From positions 41,724 to 105,723 of the forward strand of contig NZ_JAQTWM010000002.1 of NCBI RefSeq assembly GCF_028689305.1: a stretch of DNA of 64,000 nucleotides, in the 5' to 3' direction. This stretch comes from Rhodoferax sp. (lineage in GTDB: Bacteria; Pseudomonadota; Gammaproteobacteria; Burkholderiales; Burkholderiaceae_C). The notes under the pieces were generated by a model. It saw only the letters and a list, made by a program, of their open reading frames with translations. It did no database searches and was not told the DNA's origin. This document shows, piece by piece, positions 40,944 to 49,571 of the stretch; position 1 is the first letter of the stretch, and each line of letters opens with the position of its first letter. A program made the position numbers and the translations under genes.

Positions 40944-41533
40944 GACTGGACGGCTTTGAACTGCGGATGCTCGGCTGAACGCAGCCATTCAAAAGCCACC
41001 ATCTCGGTCGTCACCAGTTCAGCACCAGCGCTGGCGAGCCGGTCAAAAGCGGCGTCGCGATTACGTTCAGTACGGGAACTGCAGGCGTCGGTAACGACCC
41101 AGACGTCAAACTCGTCCTCCAGCAAATGCAGCGCGGTTTGCAACAGGCACACATGCGCCTCACAACCGGCAATCACAATGCTGCTGCGCTCGGAAGGTGT
41201 ATTGGATGGCTTTTGCAAATGCTTGGGCAGGCTGCGGGCGTTGCCTGCCGCAGGCTTGACTGGAGGCCGCAGCCATTCACCCAGGCCCTCTTCGACCCCA
41301 CTGAACTGCATCTTGGCCAGCGTACGGTCGCACAAAGCCTTGATTTCCGGCGGGTTTTCACCCAGCCTGGACGGATTTTGCTCGGTGCCCATCACCGGAA
41401 CATGCAGCAACCGTGCCATTTGAGCCAACCTGCCAGCATTGGCCAACACCAGCGGCGCTTCGTGGATGGCTGGCATCAGGCGGGTCTGGTAGTCCACCAG
41501 GACCAGTTGGGATAAGGCGACGTCAAGCAACAT
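40931..41533 (-). CDS. isochorismatase-family cysteine hydrolase
   Basis: A 200-aa protein of the isochorismatase/nicotinamidase superfamily. LVDYQTRLMPAI has the catalytic Asp, AKMQFSGV the Lys, and IVIAGCEAHVCLLQTA the nucleophile Cys. It resembles YcaC-like hydrolases of unknown substrate. The start MLLDVALSQLVLVD at 41533 is preferred. The stop codon TAG at 40931-40933 and the last codons lie within a dispersed repeat (40883-40943). Confidence 0.87.
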   Translation of the reverse strand: MLLDVALSQLVLVDYQTRLMPAIHEAPLVLANAGRLAQMARLLHVPVMGTEQNPSRLGENPPEIKALCDRTLAKMQFSGVEEGLGEWLRPPVKPAAGNARSLPKHLQKPSNTPSERSSIVIAGCEAHVCLLQTALHLLEDEFDVWVVTDACSSRTERNRDAAFDRLASAGAELVTTEMVAFEWLRSAEHPQFKAVQSLIK

Positions 41534-41620
41534 GTGAAACTTTCTGCAGAAATGGAAGCAATAGGATGACCGTGGATTAGACCTCAGGAGTTCGGAGCGC
41601 AGCAAGTCAACAAGGCCAGC

Positions 41621-43390
41621 TCAGGGCCTGATCGCCACCTGCAGGACCGACAGCGACTGGCGCGGCAGGGTGGTGTCGTCTTTCAGTAATTGCCAGACAA
41701 ACTGTTTGGGCAATTCAATCTCGTCAAACTGTTGCAAGGTCCTGACCTGCAACCTGGAACCCGCTTCGGCGCCAGGCCAGGCACCGATCTGTTTCGCCAG
41801 ATTCCGGATCAGATCAGGGGCTTCGCTGGTGCGGGCCACTACATAAAACCCCCTGCCCTGCGCGCCCATGCCGCAACACGGTGCACTGGCCTTGATCAGT
41901 TCGTCGGCACTGCGCACCGGCAGGCTGGGCGACTGGCTGAAAAAATCAAAGGTGTTGAAGATCATGTTGTAGACAAACACAGGCTGTCTGACCTGGGTGT
42001 TCAGGTACCGCGCCACCACATGCCCGGCATTGAACTTGACATACAGGTCACGGTGAAAGGTGACCGTGAAAGCAAACAACATCACCACGGCGCTGACCGA
42101 CCAGGCCAGCACACGACCTGGCGGCGTGAGCATTTCCCACACCAGAACGAGTGCCAACAAGGGCAGCAGGGCCAGCAGGACCCATGGGTTACCGGCATGC
42201 CAAAAATACAGCAGTGCACAGAGTGTGCTCAAGGCCAGCATCACTGTCACGTAACCGAGATGCAGGCGAAGCAGCCAGCTCGGGGACAGAACAGCCCAGT
42301 CCACTTTGCTGAGCCAATGTCCGCAGGCGATCGCAGCATACGGAAACACGATCACCAGGTAGTAATCCATCTGGTACTTGGTGGCGCTGAACACGGCCAG
42401 CGCCAGCAAGAAAGTGCTCCATAAAAACACCGGCGCCGCGACCGGCGCAAGACGTGTTGCCTGCGGCCCAGCGCCCCCCCCCTGTCCCCAGGCAAAGCCA
42501 CTATAGGCGTCGGCCCAAAGTGCCGCCACCAGCACCAGCAAGGTCGGGAAAAAAGTCCAGACCAGGTTGTGTAAAAAGAAAAAGGGGCTGCCTTTGTCGT
42601 TCTGGATCGGGCCGGTGTTCAGGAAACGTCCAAACTGGCTGTCCCAGAGAAAAAATTTCAGCCCCGAAACATGGGTCTGACCAAAGACCAGTTTCTCGGG
42701 TTGTGCATCAAACTGCAGATACAGGGCCAGCAGTTCCGGCAAGGTGAACAGCAGCGTGCCCATCATGGCGAGCAGCCATTTCCAGTGAAACAGGCGGGAC
42801 CAGGCACGGAGATAGACCAACATGGCCACCAGCCCCACGCCCAGAAACCCGAGCACAAACACCCCTTTGGTCATCACTGCAGCAGCCGTCCCCACTGAAC
42901 CCAGTAACCCGTATTTCAGACTGGTCTGTTGGTCATACCTGAGCCAGGCATAACTGGCCGCGGTCATCAGCGCCAGCAGATAGACTTCAGCTTTCTGGTC
43001 ATGCACCGCCAACAACAGGCCAAACAGGCTCAGGTAGATCAAGGTCGTCAGCGACGCCGTGGCTTCATCGTCAAAAAACAGGGCCAGCTGGCGGGTGAAC
43101 CAGGCCCCCATGGCAAAAAACAGCAGACCAGGGACCTGGTAAGCATATTCATTGATTCCGAACAGCTGGAAGGAGATCGCCATCATCCAGAACGGGAAAT
43201 GGGGCTTGTCCAGCCAATCCTTGCCCTGAAACACCAGATTGAAGGCGTCACCGTGCAACACCATGTGTTTGGCCAACAAGGCGTACACGGCGGCATCGCC
43301 GTCCATGCGAGGAAACAGCAGACACAGCAGGCTGATGGTCAGCAGCAGCCCAAAACCAAGACGATGAACACAGCGAACGGAAAAAGTCAT
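41621..43390 (-). CDS. glycosyltransferase family 39, ArnT-like membrane protein
   Basis: A 589-aa integral membrane protein with about 11 hydrophobic segments. The first periplasmic loop RMDGDAAVYALLAKHMVLHGD and the GKDWLDKPHFPFWMM segment match the PMT/ArnT family, which moves sugars from polyprenyl phosphate to lipid A or protein. The donor and acceptor are unknown, and no arn genes are adjacent. It diverges from the NlpC gene across a 106-bp AT-rich gap. Confidence 0.85.
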   Translation of the reverse strand: MTFSVRCVHRLGFGLLLTISLLCLLFPRMDGDAAVYALLAKHMVLHGDAFNLVFQGKDWLDKPHFPFWMMAISFQLFGINEYAYQVPGLLFFAMGAWFTRQLALFFDDEATASLTTLIYLSLFGLLLAVHDQKAEVYLLALMTAASYAWLRYDQQTSLKYGLLGSVGTAAAVMTKGVFVLGFLGVGLVAMLVYLRAWSRLFHWKWLLAMMGTLLFTLPELLALYLQFDAQPEKLVFGQTHVSGLKFFLWDSQFGRFLNTGPIQNDKGSPFFFLHNLVWTFFPTLLVLVAALWADAYSGFAWGQGGGAGPQATRLAPVAAPVFLWSTFLLALAVFSATKYQMDYYLVIVFPYAAIACGHWLSKVDWAVLSPSWLLRLHLGYVTVMLALSTLCALLYFWHAGNPWVLLALLPLLALVLVWEMLTPPGRVLAWSVSAVVMLFAFTVTFHRDLYVKFNAGHVVARYLNTQVRQPVFVYNMIFNTFDFFSQSPSLPVRSADELIKASAPCCGMGAQGRGFYVVARTSEAPDLIRNLAKQIGAWPGAEAGSRLQVRTLQQFDEIELPKQFVWQLLKDDTTLPRQSLSVLQVAIRP

Positions 43391-43428
43391 TCAGAGCTAA
43401 TTGAATAAAAATATTTAAAATCAATAAG

Positions 43429-43446
43429 TTGCAATGATAATTGCAA
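43429..43446. promoter_or_regulatory. 18-bp dyad in divergent intergenic region
   Basis: TTGCAAT-GATA-ATTGCAA is a perfect 7-bp inverted repeat with a 4-bp spacer, midway between the divergent glycosyltransferase and NlpC genes. It overlaps the TGATAAT half of a Fur-like box, but the other half does not fit. It is a candidate operator for either gene. Confidence 0.4.
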
Positions 43447-43459
43447 AAAACACTTTAAC

Positions 43460-43489
43460 TTGACACGATGCTTGAACTGCAAGTATGCT
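43460..43489 (+). promoter_or_regulatory. candidate promoter of the NlpC/P60 gene
   Basis: TTGACA at 43460-43465 and TATGCT at 43484-43489 are separated by 18 bp. The transcript would begin near 43496, right at the ATG at 43497, implying a leaderless or almost leaderless mRNA. Confidence 0.4.
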
Positions 43490-43496
43490 ACGGCCC

Positions 43497-44075
43497 ATGC
43501 GCGTTTTTGCCACCATTTTTGCCCTTTTGTTTGCTGCCAGTGTTCATGCCAACCCGGTTGGTACGCAAGACGATATGGATCAATTGCTGGTGGACAAGGG
43601 GCTGCTGGCAAAGATTGACCAGGTGCGACAATCCGTCAGTGAAAAGGCCTCGGACCTGGTGGTAGCGGCCATCGGTTTTCTGGGTGTGCCTTACCGGCGC
43701 GGCGGCAACACGGCTGAAACCGGGTTTGATTGCAGCGGTTTTGTTCGGGCCATCTACCAGCAAACAGCGGGGCTGCTGCTGCCGCGCAGAGCAGAACAGC
43801 AAGCGGCTGCCACCCAAAAAATTGATCGTGCTGATCTGCAACCGGGTGATCTGGTGTTTTTCAACACCATGCGGCGGGCTTTCAGCCACGTCGGCATTTA
43901 CATCGGTGATGGCAAATTTGTGCACTCCCCCAAACCTGGTGCCGAGGTTCGGATTGAGAGCCTGAGCATGTCTTACTGGAATCGCCGGTTTGATGGTGCG
44001 CGCCGGGTCCAGCCCCTGTCGACGGAGACTCCTGTGCAGCAAGCCTTGCAAATCACGGAGTCAACTTTGCGCTGA
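43497..44075 (+). CDS. NlpC/P60-family murein endopeptidase
   Basis: A 192-aa C40 peptidase. The signal peptide FATIFALLFAASVHA predicts periplasmic export. The catalytic Cys is in FDCSGFVRAIYQQ and the His in FSHVGIYIGDGKFVHSP. It should cut stem peptides of peptidoglycan, as Spr/MepS does. The ORF-track ATG at 43485 lies inside the predicted -10 box, so the ATG at 43497 is preferred. Confidence 0.9.
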   Translation: MRVFATIFALLFAASVHANPVGTQDDMDQLLVDKGLLAKIDQVRQSVSEKASDLVVAAIGFLGVPYRRGGNTAETGFDCSGFVRAIYQQTAGLLLPRRAEQQAAATQKIDRADLQPGDLVFFNTMRRAFSHVGIYIGDGKFVHSPKPGAEVRIESLSMSYWNRRFDGARRVQPLSTETPVQQALQITESTLR

Positions 44076-44085
44076 ATCATCATTT

Positions 44086-44145
44086 GCTATATTATTTATA
44101 GCTAATGATGTCCTGTTTATCTGGGGTAGAGGTCCATATCTCATC
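44086..44145 (+). repeat. dispersed repeat, copy 10 (after NlpC gene)
   Basis: GCTAT, 7 bases, ATAGCT, 19 bases, GGGGTAGAGGTCCATATCTC. It fills half of the 127-bp gap between two plus-strand genes and is the only intergenic copy in sense orientation. Confidence 0.8.
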
Positions 44146-44202
44146 TGTTTGATTCACTCGCCCGAGGCTGACCAAGCGCTCGGGGTTTCACCGGGGATGT
44201 CC

Positions 44203-44790
44203 ATGAACGAGCGAATTTCCCAGATATTGGCCCAAATCGCGACGCTTGAAGATGATCTGCGCACGGCAGTTAACGAGCAGGAAAGCCGGATGGCCTTCCA
44301 GATCAAGGGCAAGCGAGTGGAATTTGAAAGCTCGGTCAAGGCCGCGCACCGCCAACTCAAAAGAAATTTTTTTCGCTGGCTGGTCACCAACCGCCCGCAG
44401 AACCTGCTCACCGGCCCGATCATCTACAGCATGATTGTCCCGCTGGTGATGCTTGATCTCTGTGTCACGTTTTACCAATGGACCTGTTTCCCCATCTATG
44501 GCGTGAAACGGGTTCGGCGTGCCGACTATTTTGTATTTGACCGGCACCAGTTGGAATACCTCAATTTCATTGAGAAATTTCACTGCGCTTATTGTGAATA
44601 TGGCAATGGCCTCATGAGTTACATGGCAGAAATCCTGGCCCGGACCGAAGAGTATTTTTGCCCCATCAAACATGCCCGCAAACTGCTGGGCGCGCATGGC
44701 CGGTATCAGCGCTTTCTGGAATACGGTGATGCGGTTGATTACCAGGCTCGGCTGGAAAAATTTCGTACCGGGCTCGGGAAAACCGAATAA
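44203..44790 (+). CDS. conserved Burkholderiales protein with CxxC, unknown function
   Basis: A 195-aa protein. An N-terminal coiled coil (ERISQILAQIATLEDDLRTAVNEQESRM) leads to a hydrophobic segment (LTGPIIYSMIVPLVMLDLCVTFYQWTCFPIY). Then a conserved block FHCAYCEYGNGLMSYMAEILARTEEYFCPIKHA offers CxxC, a third Cys and a His, a possible metal or cluster site. I recall close relatives in many Burkholderiales without a function. ATG 44203 is chosen; 44197 is two codons earlier. A dispersed repeat fills much of the upstream gap. Confidence 0.75.
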   Translation: MNERISQILAQIATLEDDLRTAVNEQESRMAFQIKGKRVEFESSVKAAHRQLKRNFFRWLVTNRPQNLLTGPIIYSMIVPLVMLDLCVTFYQWTCFPIYGVKRVRRADYFVFDRHQLEYLNFIEKFHCAYCEYGNGLMSYMAEILARTEEYFCPIKHARKLLGAHGRYQRFLEYGDAVDYQARLEKFRTGLGKTE

Positions 44791-44809
44791 GGCAAAGCGA
44801 AGTTTTTGC

Positions 44810-45646
44810 TCACCCTAGCTTCGCCGCACTGAGCGCCGCCAAAGCCTGGGCGTGCAAGGCGGGTGTCGCCGCCGCCACCACCCGCCCATCGGATGCCACC
44901 CCAAGCGGCTGGCCATCCCAGTCGGTCATGACACCACCAGCAGCCTGTACCAAACTCACCACCGCCAGATAGTCATACGGCTGCAAGCCAGCCTCAACCA
45001 CCAGATCAATGTAGCCCCCGGCCAACTGCGCGTAGCTATAGCAATCACCCCCAAATCGGCGCAGTGCACAGGTACGACTCAGGGTGTCGAAGGCCGCCCA
45101 GTCCGCTGCTCCAAACGCGTCTGGCGAAGTGGTGTAGACCCGCGCCTGGGCCAGGTTTTGGCAGGTGCTGGCTCGCACCGGCCTGCCATTGCATTGGGCA
45201 GCTTGCCCACGCAGCGCCAGCCAGCGCTCGCCCAGCACGGGCATGTCAACCAGGCCTAGCAGCGGCCGCCCTTGGTGCAACAGCCCAATCAGGGTGCCCC
45301 ATAAGGGGGAACCGGTGATGAAACTCTTGGTGCCATCAATCGGATCCAACACCCACAGGTACTCGGCATCCATGCGTTCACGGCCATGCTCCTCACCCAG
45401 GATGCCATGGCCCGGAACTTGCGTATTGAGCAAACCGCGCATACTGGCTTCAGTGGCGCGGTCAGCCACCGTGACCGGGCTGTCATCCAGCTTGGCGATG
45501 ACTTCCAATGGCGTGCGAAACAGCGGTAGTGTGTTTTGACGCGCAACGTCTGCCAGATTGTTGGCGATCTGCAACAGCTTTTCAAGCTCAGAGGTAGGAA
45601 TGGGCGCCAGGGCGCTGTCATGCAACTCGGTCTGAATGGTTGGCAT
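44810..45646 (-). CDS. hisN: inositol-monophosphatase-family phosphatase, HisN-like
   Basis: A 278-aa Mg-dependent phosphatase. GEEHGRE, LDPIDGTKSFITG and the C-terminal GVMTDWDGQPL are IMPase motifs. The FGGDCYSYAQLAGGYIDLV block is close to proteins annotated as histidinol-phosphatase HisN. CysQ or SuhB-like roles are possible. It diverges from the ABC binding-protein gene. Confidence 0.82.
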   Translation of the reverse strand: MPTIQTELHDSALAPIPTSELEKLLQIANNLADVARQNTLPLFRTPLEVIAKLDDSPVTVADRATEASMRGLLNTQVPGHGILGEEHGRERMDAEYLWVLDPIDGTKSFITGSPLWGTLIGLLHQGRPLLGLVDMPVLGERWLALRGQAAQCNGRPVRASTCQNLAQARVYTTSPDAFGAADWAAFDTLSRTCALRRFGGDCYSYAQLAGGYIDLVVEAGLQPYDYLAVVSLVQAAGGVMTDWDGQPLGVASDGRVVAAATPALHAQALAALSAAKLG

Positions 45647-45681
45647 ATTCTGCTTTTGGGTATTTTTGTGTAAAAATCAAA

Positions 45682-45711
45682 TTTTGCCACAAATGCAAAA
45701 ATGTGCACAAT
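45682..45711 (+). promoter_or_regulatory. promoter/operator region of the ABC importer operon
   Basis: TTGCCA at 45684-45689 and CACAAT at 45706-45711 (16-bp spacer) form a plausible promoter. The -35 lies inside an inverted repeat TTTTGC-N7-GCAAAA (45682-45700), a candidate site for the operon's own DeoR-type regulator. A second dyad GGTGGG-N13-CCCACC follows at 45715-45739. Confidence 0.35.
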
Positions 45712-45773
45712 AGCGGTGGGCAACGTACCCAAACCCACCACCTTGATGGTTCTTACTTTTTTTGGAGACATTC

Positions 45774-46805
45774 ATGCGCATTCCTCAACCCTCTTCACGC
45801 CGCACCTTGCAACACACTGCGGCGGCCTTGTTCACCACCTTGGTGCTGGCCGCCAGCGCCACAGCAGGTTCTATCACCGTTTATTCGGCTTTGGAAGAAG
45901 ACGAAATCAAGGAATACATCGCTGCGGCCAAGAAAGACCTGCCCGATGTGGAGGTGCAGGTGTTGCGCCTGTCCACCGGTGACCTGGGAGCACGCATCCT
46001 GGCCGAAGCCGCCAACCCGCGTCATGATGTGATCTGGGGCTGGGCCTTGACCAACATGATGGACCCGCGCGTCACGGCACTGACCGAAAGTTATGCCGCC
46101 AAAGGCAGCGACAAACTGGCCCAGGCCCACAAGGCAGCAGATGGCAAGTGGTTTGCCAGCACCGGCTACATGGCCGCATTTTGTGTCAACACCGAAGTCC
46201 TGAAAGCCAAAAAATTGCCGATGCCCACGTCGTGGAAAGACCTGACCAACCCGGTTTACAAGGGCGAGATCGTGATGCCCAACCCCGTGTCTTCAGGCAC
46301 TGGTTATCTGCAGATCGCCGCCATCCTGCAGTCCAAAGGCCATGACGAGGGCTGGAAGTTCCTCAAGACCATTGACGGCAATGTGGCGCAGTACATCAAA
46401 TCGGGTTCACGTCCATGCAAGGCTGCCCGGGCCGGCGAATTTGCCATTGGCACCTCGCTCGCGTTTGCCGCCATGCAGTCGGTGGAAGAAGGTTTTCCGA
46501 TCAAGATGGTGATTCCCAATGACGGTGCCGGATATGAACTGGAAGCCTCGGCCCTGATGAGCAGCGCCAAGAACAAGGCCGATGCGAAACGTTTCCTGGA
46601 CTGGACGCTGTCACCCAGTGCCGCCGCCATCTACACCAAATACAAGGAAATCGTCACTATTCCTGGGGCACCACAGTCAAAAGCGGCCAAAGCCGCTGGT
46701 TTGCCCGCTGATCTGTCCAAGGTGTTGTACCCGGTCGACTTTGCCAAGTCGGCCAAGGAGCGTGACGCCACGCTGGCCACCTGGCAGAAAACCATCGGCC
46801 GTTGA
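45774..46805 (+). CDS. ABC importer periplasmic binding protein, PhnS2-like
   Basis: A 343-aa solute-binding protein. The signal peptide is TLVLAASATA. ITVYSALEEDEIKEY and LSTGDLGARILAEAANPRHDVIWGW resemble the 2-aminoethylphosphonate-binding PhnS2 proteins, a branch of the Fe3+/hexose-phosphate AfuA-FbpA superfamily. GGAGA six bases upstream fixes the ATG at 45774. The genes for ATPase, permease and a DeoR regulator follow on the same strand. The substrate could be a phosphonate or another phosphorylated organic compound. Confidence 0.82.
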   Translation: MRIPQPSSRRTLQHTAAALFTTLVLAASATAGSITVYSALEEDEIKEYIAAAKKDLPDVEVQVLRLSTGDLGARILAEAANPRHDVIWGWALTNMMDPRVTALTESYAAKGSDKLAQAHKAADGKWFASTGYMAAFCVNTEVLKAKKLPMPTSWKDLTNPVYKGEIVMPNPVSSGTGYLQIAAILQSKGHDEGWKFLKTIDGNVAQYIKSGSRPCKAARAGEFAIGTSLAFAAMQSVEEGFPIKMVIPNDGAGYELEASALMSSAKNKADAKRFLDWTLSPSAAAIYTKYKEIVTIPGAPQSKAAKAAGLPADLSKVLYPVDFAKSAKERDATLATWQKTIGR

Positions 46806-46857
46806 GCCGACGTCCAGAGACAACATAGACAGAAAAAGTAACCTGCAGGCCCAGCCC

Positions 46858-47868
46858 ATGTCGTTGAAAATTGAGTCACTCCACAAACATTTCGCCGGCC
46901 TCACGGCCTTGGACAACATTGACCTCCAGGTTGGTGCCGCTGAATTTGTCTGTTTGCTCGGGCCCAGTGGTTGCGGCAAAACCACGCTGCTGCGCATCAT
47001 TGCCGGATTGCTCAGTGCCGACGGTGGGCGCATCCTGCTGGACCAGCAGGATCTGGCGATGCGCCCGGCGCGAGAACGTGGCTTTGGCATCGTGTTCCAG
47101 TCGTACTCGCTGTTTCCGCACATGACCGTGGCTCAGAATGTGGGTTATGGACTGACGATTCGCCACACGCCCCAGGCGGAAGTGCAACAACGCGTGAGCA
47201 AATTGTTGCAAACCGTCAAGCTGGCTGGTTTTGAGCAGCGCTATCCGGCGCAGCTCTCCGGCGGGCAGCAGCAGCGGGTGGCGATTGCCCGGGCGCTGGC
47301 GGTCAATCCGGCCCTGCTGCTGCTGGATGAGCCGCTGTCGGCGCTGGACGCCCGGGTACGGGCTGACCTGCGGCTGGAACTGCGCGAGGTGCAGCGCCAG
47401 CTTGGCATCCCGACCCTGATGGTGACACACGACCAGGAGGAAGCCATGGCCATGGCGGATCGCATCGTGTGTATGAATCATGGTCATATCGAGCAGGTGG
47501 GGACGCCGCAGGAGCTGTACTTGCGCCCGCACACCCGTTTTGTCGCCAACTTCATGGGCCACAGCAACCTGATGTCGCGTGAGCAGGTGCAGACCTACTG
47601 GCCGCAGTTGCTGGCTCATGCGCCGGCGGACGCCGACAACGACCATCTGGCACTGTGTGTACGTCCCGAGCGCCTCCAGCTCAAGGCCCAGACGGGTGCT
47701 GCCGGGCGCGTCGGCCAGGTCAGTTTCCTGGGCAGCATCCAGCGAATCCATGTGCACTGGATGGGCCAGGACCTGCTGGCGGAGACCAGCAGCGCCACAC
47801 CGTTTGCCCCGGGCGACACCGTGCAGGTGGATGTAGCCCCGCAAGACTGCGCCTGGATCACGGCATGA
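46858..47868 (+). CDS. ABC importer ATP-binding protein, PhnT-like
   Basis: A 336-aa ATPase. Walker A GPSGCGKTTLLRI, signature LSGGQQQRVAIARA and Walker B LLLLDEPLSALD are intact. A C-terminal TOBE-like region (LCVRPERLQLKAQTGAAGRVGQVSFLGSIQRIHVHW) places it in the CUT1/POT/FbpC class. The start MSLKIESLHKHF at 46858 is chosen over the long upstream extension inside the binding-protein gene. Its stop overlaps the permease start as ATGA. Confidence 0.9.
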   Translation: MSLKIESLHKHFAGLTALDNIDLQVGAAEFVCLLGPSGCGKTTLLRIIAGLLSADGGRILLDQQDLAMRPARERGFGIVFQSYSLFPHMTVAQNVGYGLTIRHTPQAEVQQRVSKLLQTVKLAGFEQRYPAQLSGGQQQRVAIARALAVNPALLLLDEPLSALDARVRADLRLELREVQRQLGIPTLMVTHDQEEAMAMADRIVCMNHGHIEQVGTPQELYLRPHTRFVANFMGHSNLMSREQVQTYWPQLLAHAPADADNDHLALCVRPERLQLKAQTGAAGRVGQVSFLGSIQRIHVHWMGQDLLAETSSATPFAPGDTVQVDVAPQDCAWITA

Positions 47869-49550
47869 AGAGCGGCGTCACCACCATGAACGCCGGCATC
47901 ATCAGCACCCCGCTGCCCATGACGGCAGGTGACCGCTGGCTGCTGCGCGCCTGCCTCGGGCTGCCGCTGGCGGCGCTGGTGCTGTTTTTTGGCCTGCCCA
48001 TGCTCAGCATTGCCTGGCGTAGTCTGCAACAGGACAGTGGCGGCATCGGCCTGGGCAATTACCTGGCCCTGCTCGACACCCCCGGGGTCTGGCGGGCGGC
48101 CTTTAACAGCACCTGGTTGGGGCTGGCCACCACGGTGCTGACCGTGTTATTGGGTTTTGTGCTGGCCTATGGCCTGGAGCGCACCCGCATGGCAGGCAAA
48201 AGACTGGTGGCCGTGGGCATGGCGCTGCCGATGCTGGCACCGTCGCTGGTGCTGGGCCTGGGCCTGATCTTCCTGCTCGGGCGTAATGGACTGGTGGGCA
48301 AGCTGTTGGGTCTACGCATGGACGTGTATGGCTTCTGGGGGCTGCTGATCGCCGATATCCTGTATGCCCTGCCCCAAGCCGTGCTGATCATTCGCGCGGC
48401 ATTGCGCCATGGCGATGTGCGCCAGTACGACGCGGCCGAAGTGCTGGGTGCGACACCCTGGCGCCAGTTCCTGGATATCACGCTGCCCAATGCGCGGTAC
48501 GGCCTGCTCAGCGCCGGTTTTGTGGTGTTCACCATCACCATCACCGATTTTGGCAACGCTGTGGTGATTGGCGGCAACTTCCCCGTTCTGGCCACGGAAA
48601 TCTACAACCAGGTCAGTGGCCAGATGAAGTTCGGCATGGGCGCGGTGGTCGGTATCCTGCTGCTGGCTCCGGCAGCCATTTCGATCTGGATTGAACACGT
48701 GGCCACCCAACGCCAAGACCGCCTCAGTGGCGACGCGGCACAACCACCCTCCCCGCAGCGCCACCCGGTGCGTGATGTGGGCTTCACCGTGGCCTGCGGT
48801 GCCATCGTATTCAGTATTTACGCCGTGATCCTGACGGTGGTGGCGGGCAGTTTTGTGCGGCTGTGGCCCTACAAATTCGAGTTCACGCTCAAACACTACG
48901 ACATCACACTGTCCGACGGCTACGCGCCCTTGTGGAATTCGGTCTACGTTTCGCTGCTGGCGGCTCTGTTTGGCACCAGCATGCTGTTCATGCTGGCGTT
49001 TGCCGTGCGCAAGTTTCCGGGCCGCCTGGCCAATCTGGCCAGCCTGCTCAGTGCCCTGCCGGTGGGTGTGCCTGGCCTGGTGATGGGCCTGGCCTACGTG
49101 TTCACCTTCAACAGTGCCAGCATGCCTTGGGGCGTGTTGTACGGTTCGGCCGCCCTGTTGGCTCTGTGCAACTATTACCACTACCATACCCAGGGTTATG
49201 TGGCCATGATGACTGGCATGCGCAACGTGCCCACCAATCTGGAGGACGCCACCACGGTGCTGGGGGGTGGAACCGGCCATATCCTGCGCGACGTCTACTG
49301 GCCCGCCATCCAGACCACCCTGCTGTCCATCGTGGCGTTTCTGTTCATGCGGTCCATGGTCACCCTCTCGGCCATCATTTTCCTGATCACCCCCAACATG
49401 TCGTTGGGTTCGGTCAGTGTGATGCGCCTGGATGAAGCCGGCTTCACTTCGCAGGCCGCTGCGTTTTCCACCTGTATCATGGCATTGGTGGGGACACTGT
49501 CGCTGGTCTTGCATGTTCTGACAGCGCGCAAACCGGTGGCGTCCCACTGA
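47865..49550 (+). CDS. ABC importer fused permease, PhnU2-like
   Basis: A 561-aa protein with two fused permease halves, each with about six helices and an EAA loop: AAEVLGATPWRQFLDITLPNA in the first half, and LEDATTVLGGGTGHILRDVYWPA in the second. Double-length permeases of this type occur in the PhnU2 and FbpB families. The start is the ATG that overlaps the ATPase stop. Confidence 0.9.
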   Translation: MKSGVTTMNAGIISTPLPMTAGDRWLLRACLGLPLAALVLFFGLPMLSIAWRSLQQDSGGIGLGNYLALLDTPGVWRAAFNSTWLGLATTVLTVLLGFVLAYGLERTRMAGKRLVAVGMALPMLAPSLVLGLGLIFLLGRNGLVGKLLGLRMDVYGFWGLLIADILYALPQAVLIIRAALRHGDVRQYDAAEVLGATPWRQFLDITLPNARYGLLSAGFVVFTITITDFGNAVVIGGNFPVLATEIYNQVSGQMKFGMGAVVGILLLAPAAISIWIEHVATQRQDRLSGDAAQPPSPQRHPVRDVGFTVACGAIVFSIYAVILTVVAGSFVRLWPYKFEFTLKHYDITLSDGYAPLWNSVYVSLLAALFGTSMLFMLAFAVRKFPGRLANLASLLSALPVGVPGLVMGLAYVFTFNSASMPWGVLYGSAALLALCNYYHYHTQGYVAMMTGMRNVPTNLEDATTVLGGGTGHILRDVYWPAIQTTLLSIVAFLFMRSMVTLSAIIFLITPNMSLGSVSVMRLDEAGFTSQAAAFSTCIMALVGTLSLVLHVLTARKPVASH

Positions 49551-49571
49551 GACCAACAAGACATTAGCAGC

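Noticed and set aside
43429-43446. Fur box between the ArnT-like and NlpC genes
   Set aside because: Only one TGATAAT half fits; the dyad centre is different from a Fur 7-1-7 site, so it was recorded as an unknown dyad instead.
45015-45045. GTAGCTATAGC in the hisN-like gene, resembling the repeat's left arm
   Set aside because: It encodes the conserved GGDCYSYAQLAGGY motif and lacks GGGCT at the right distance.
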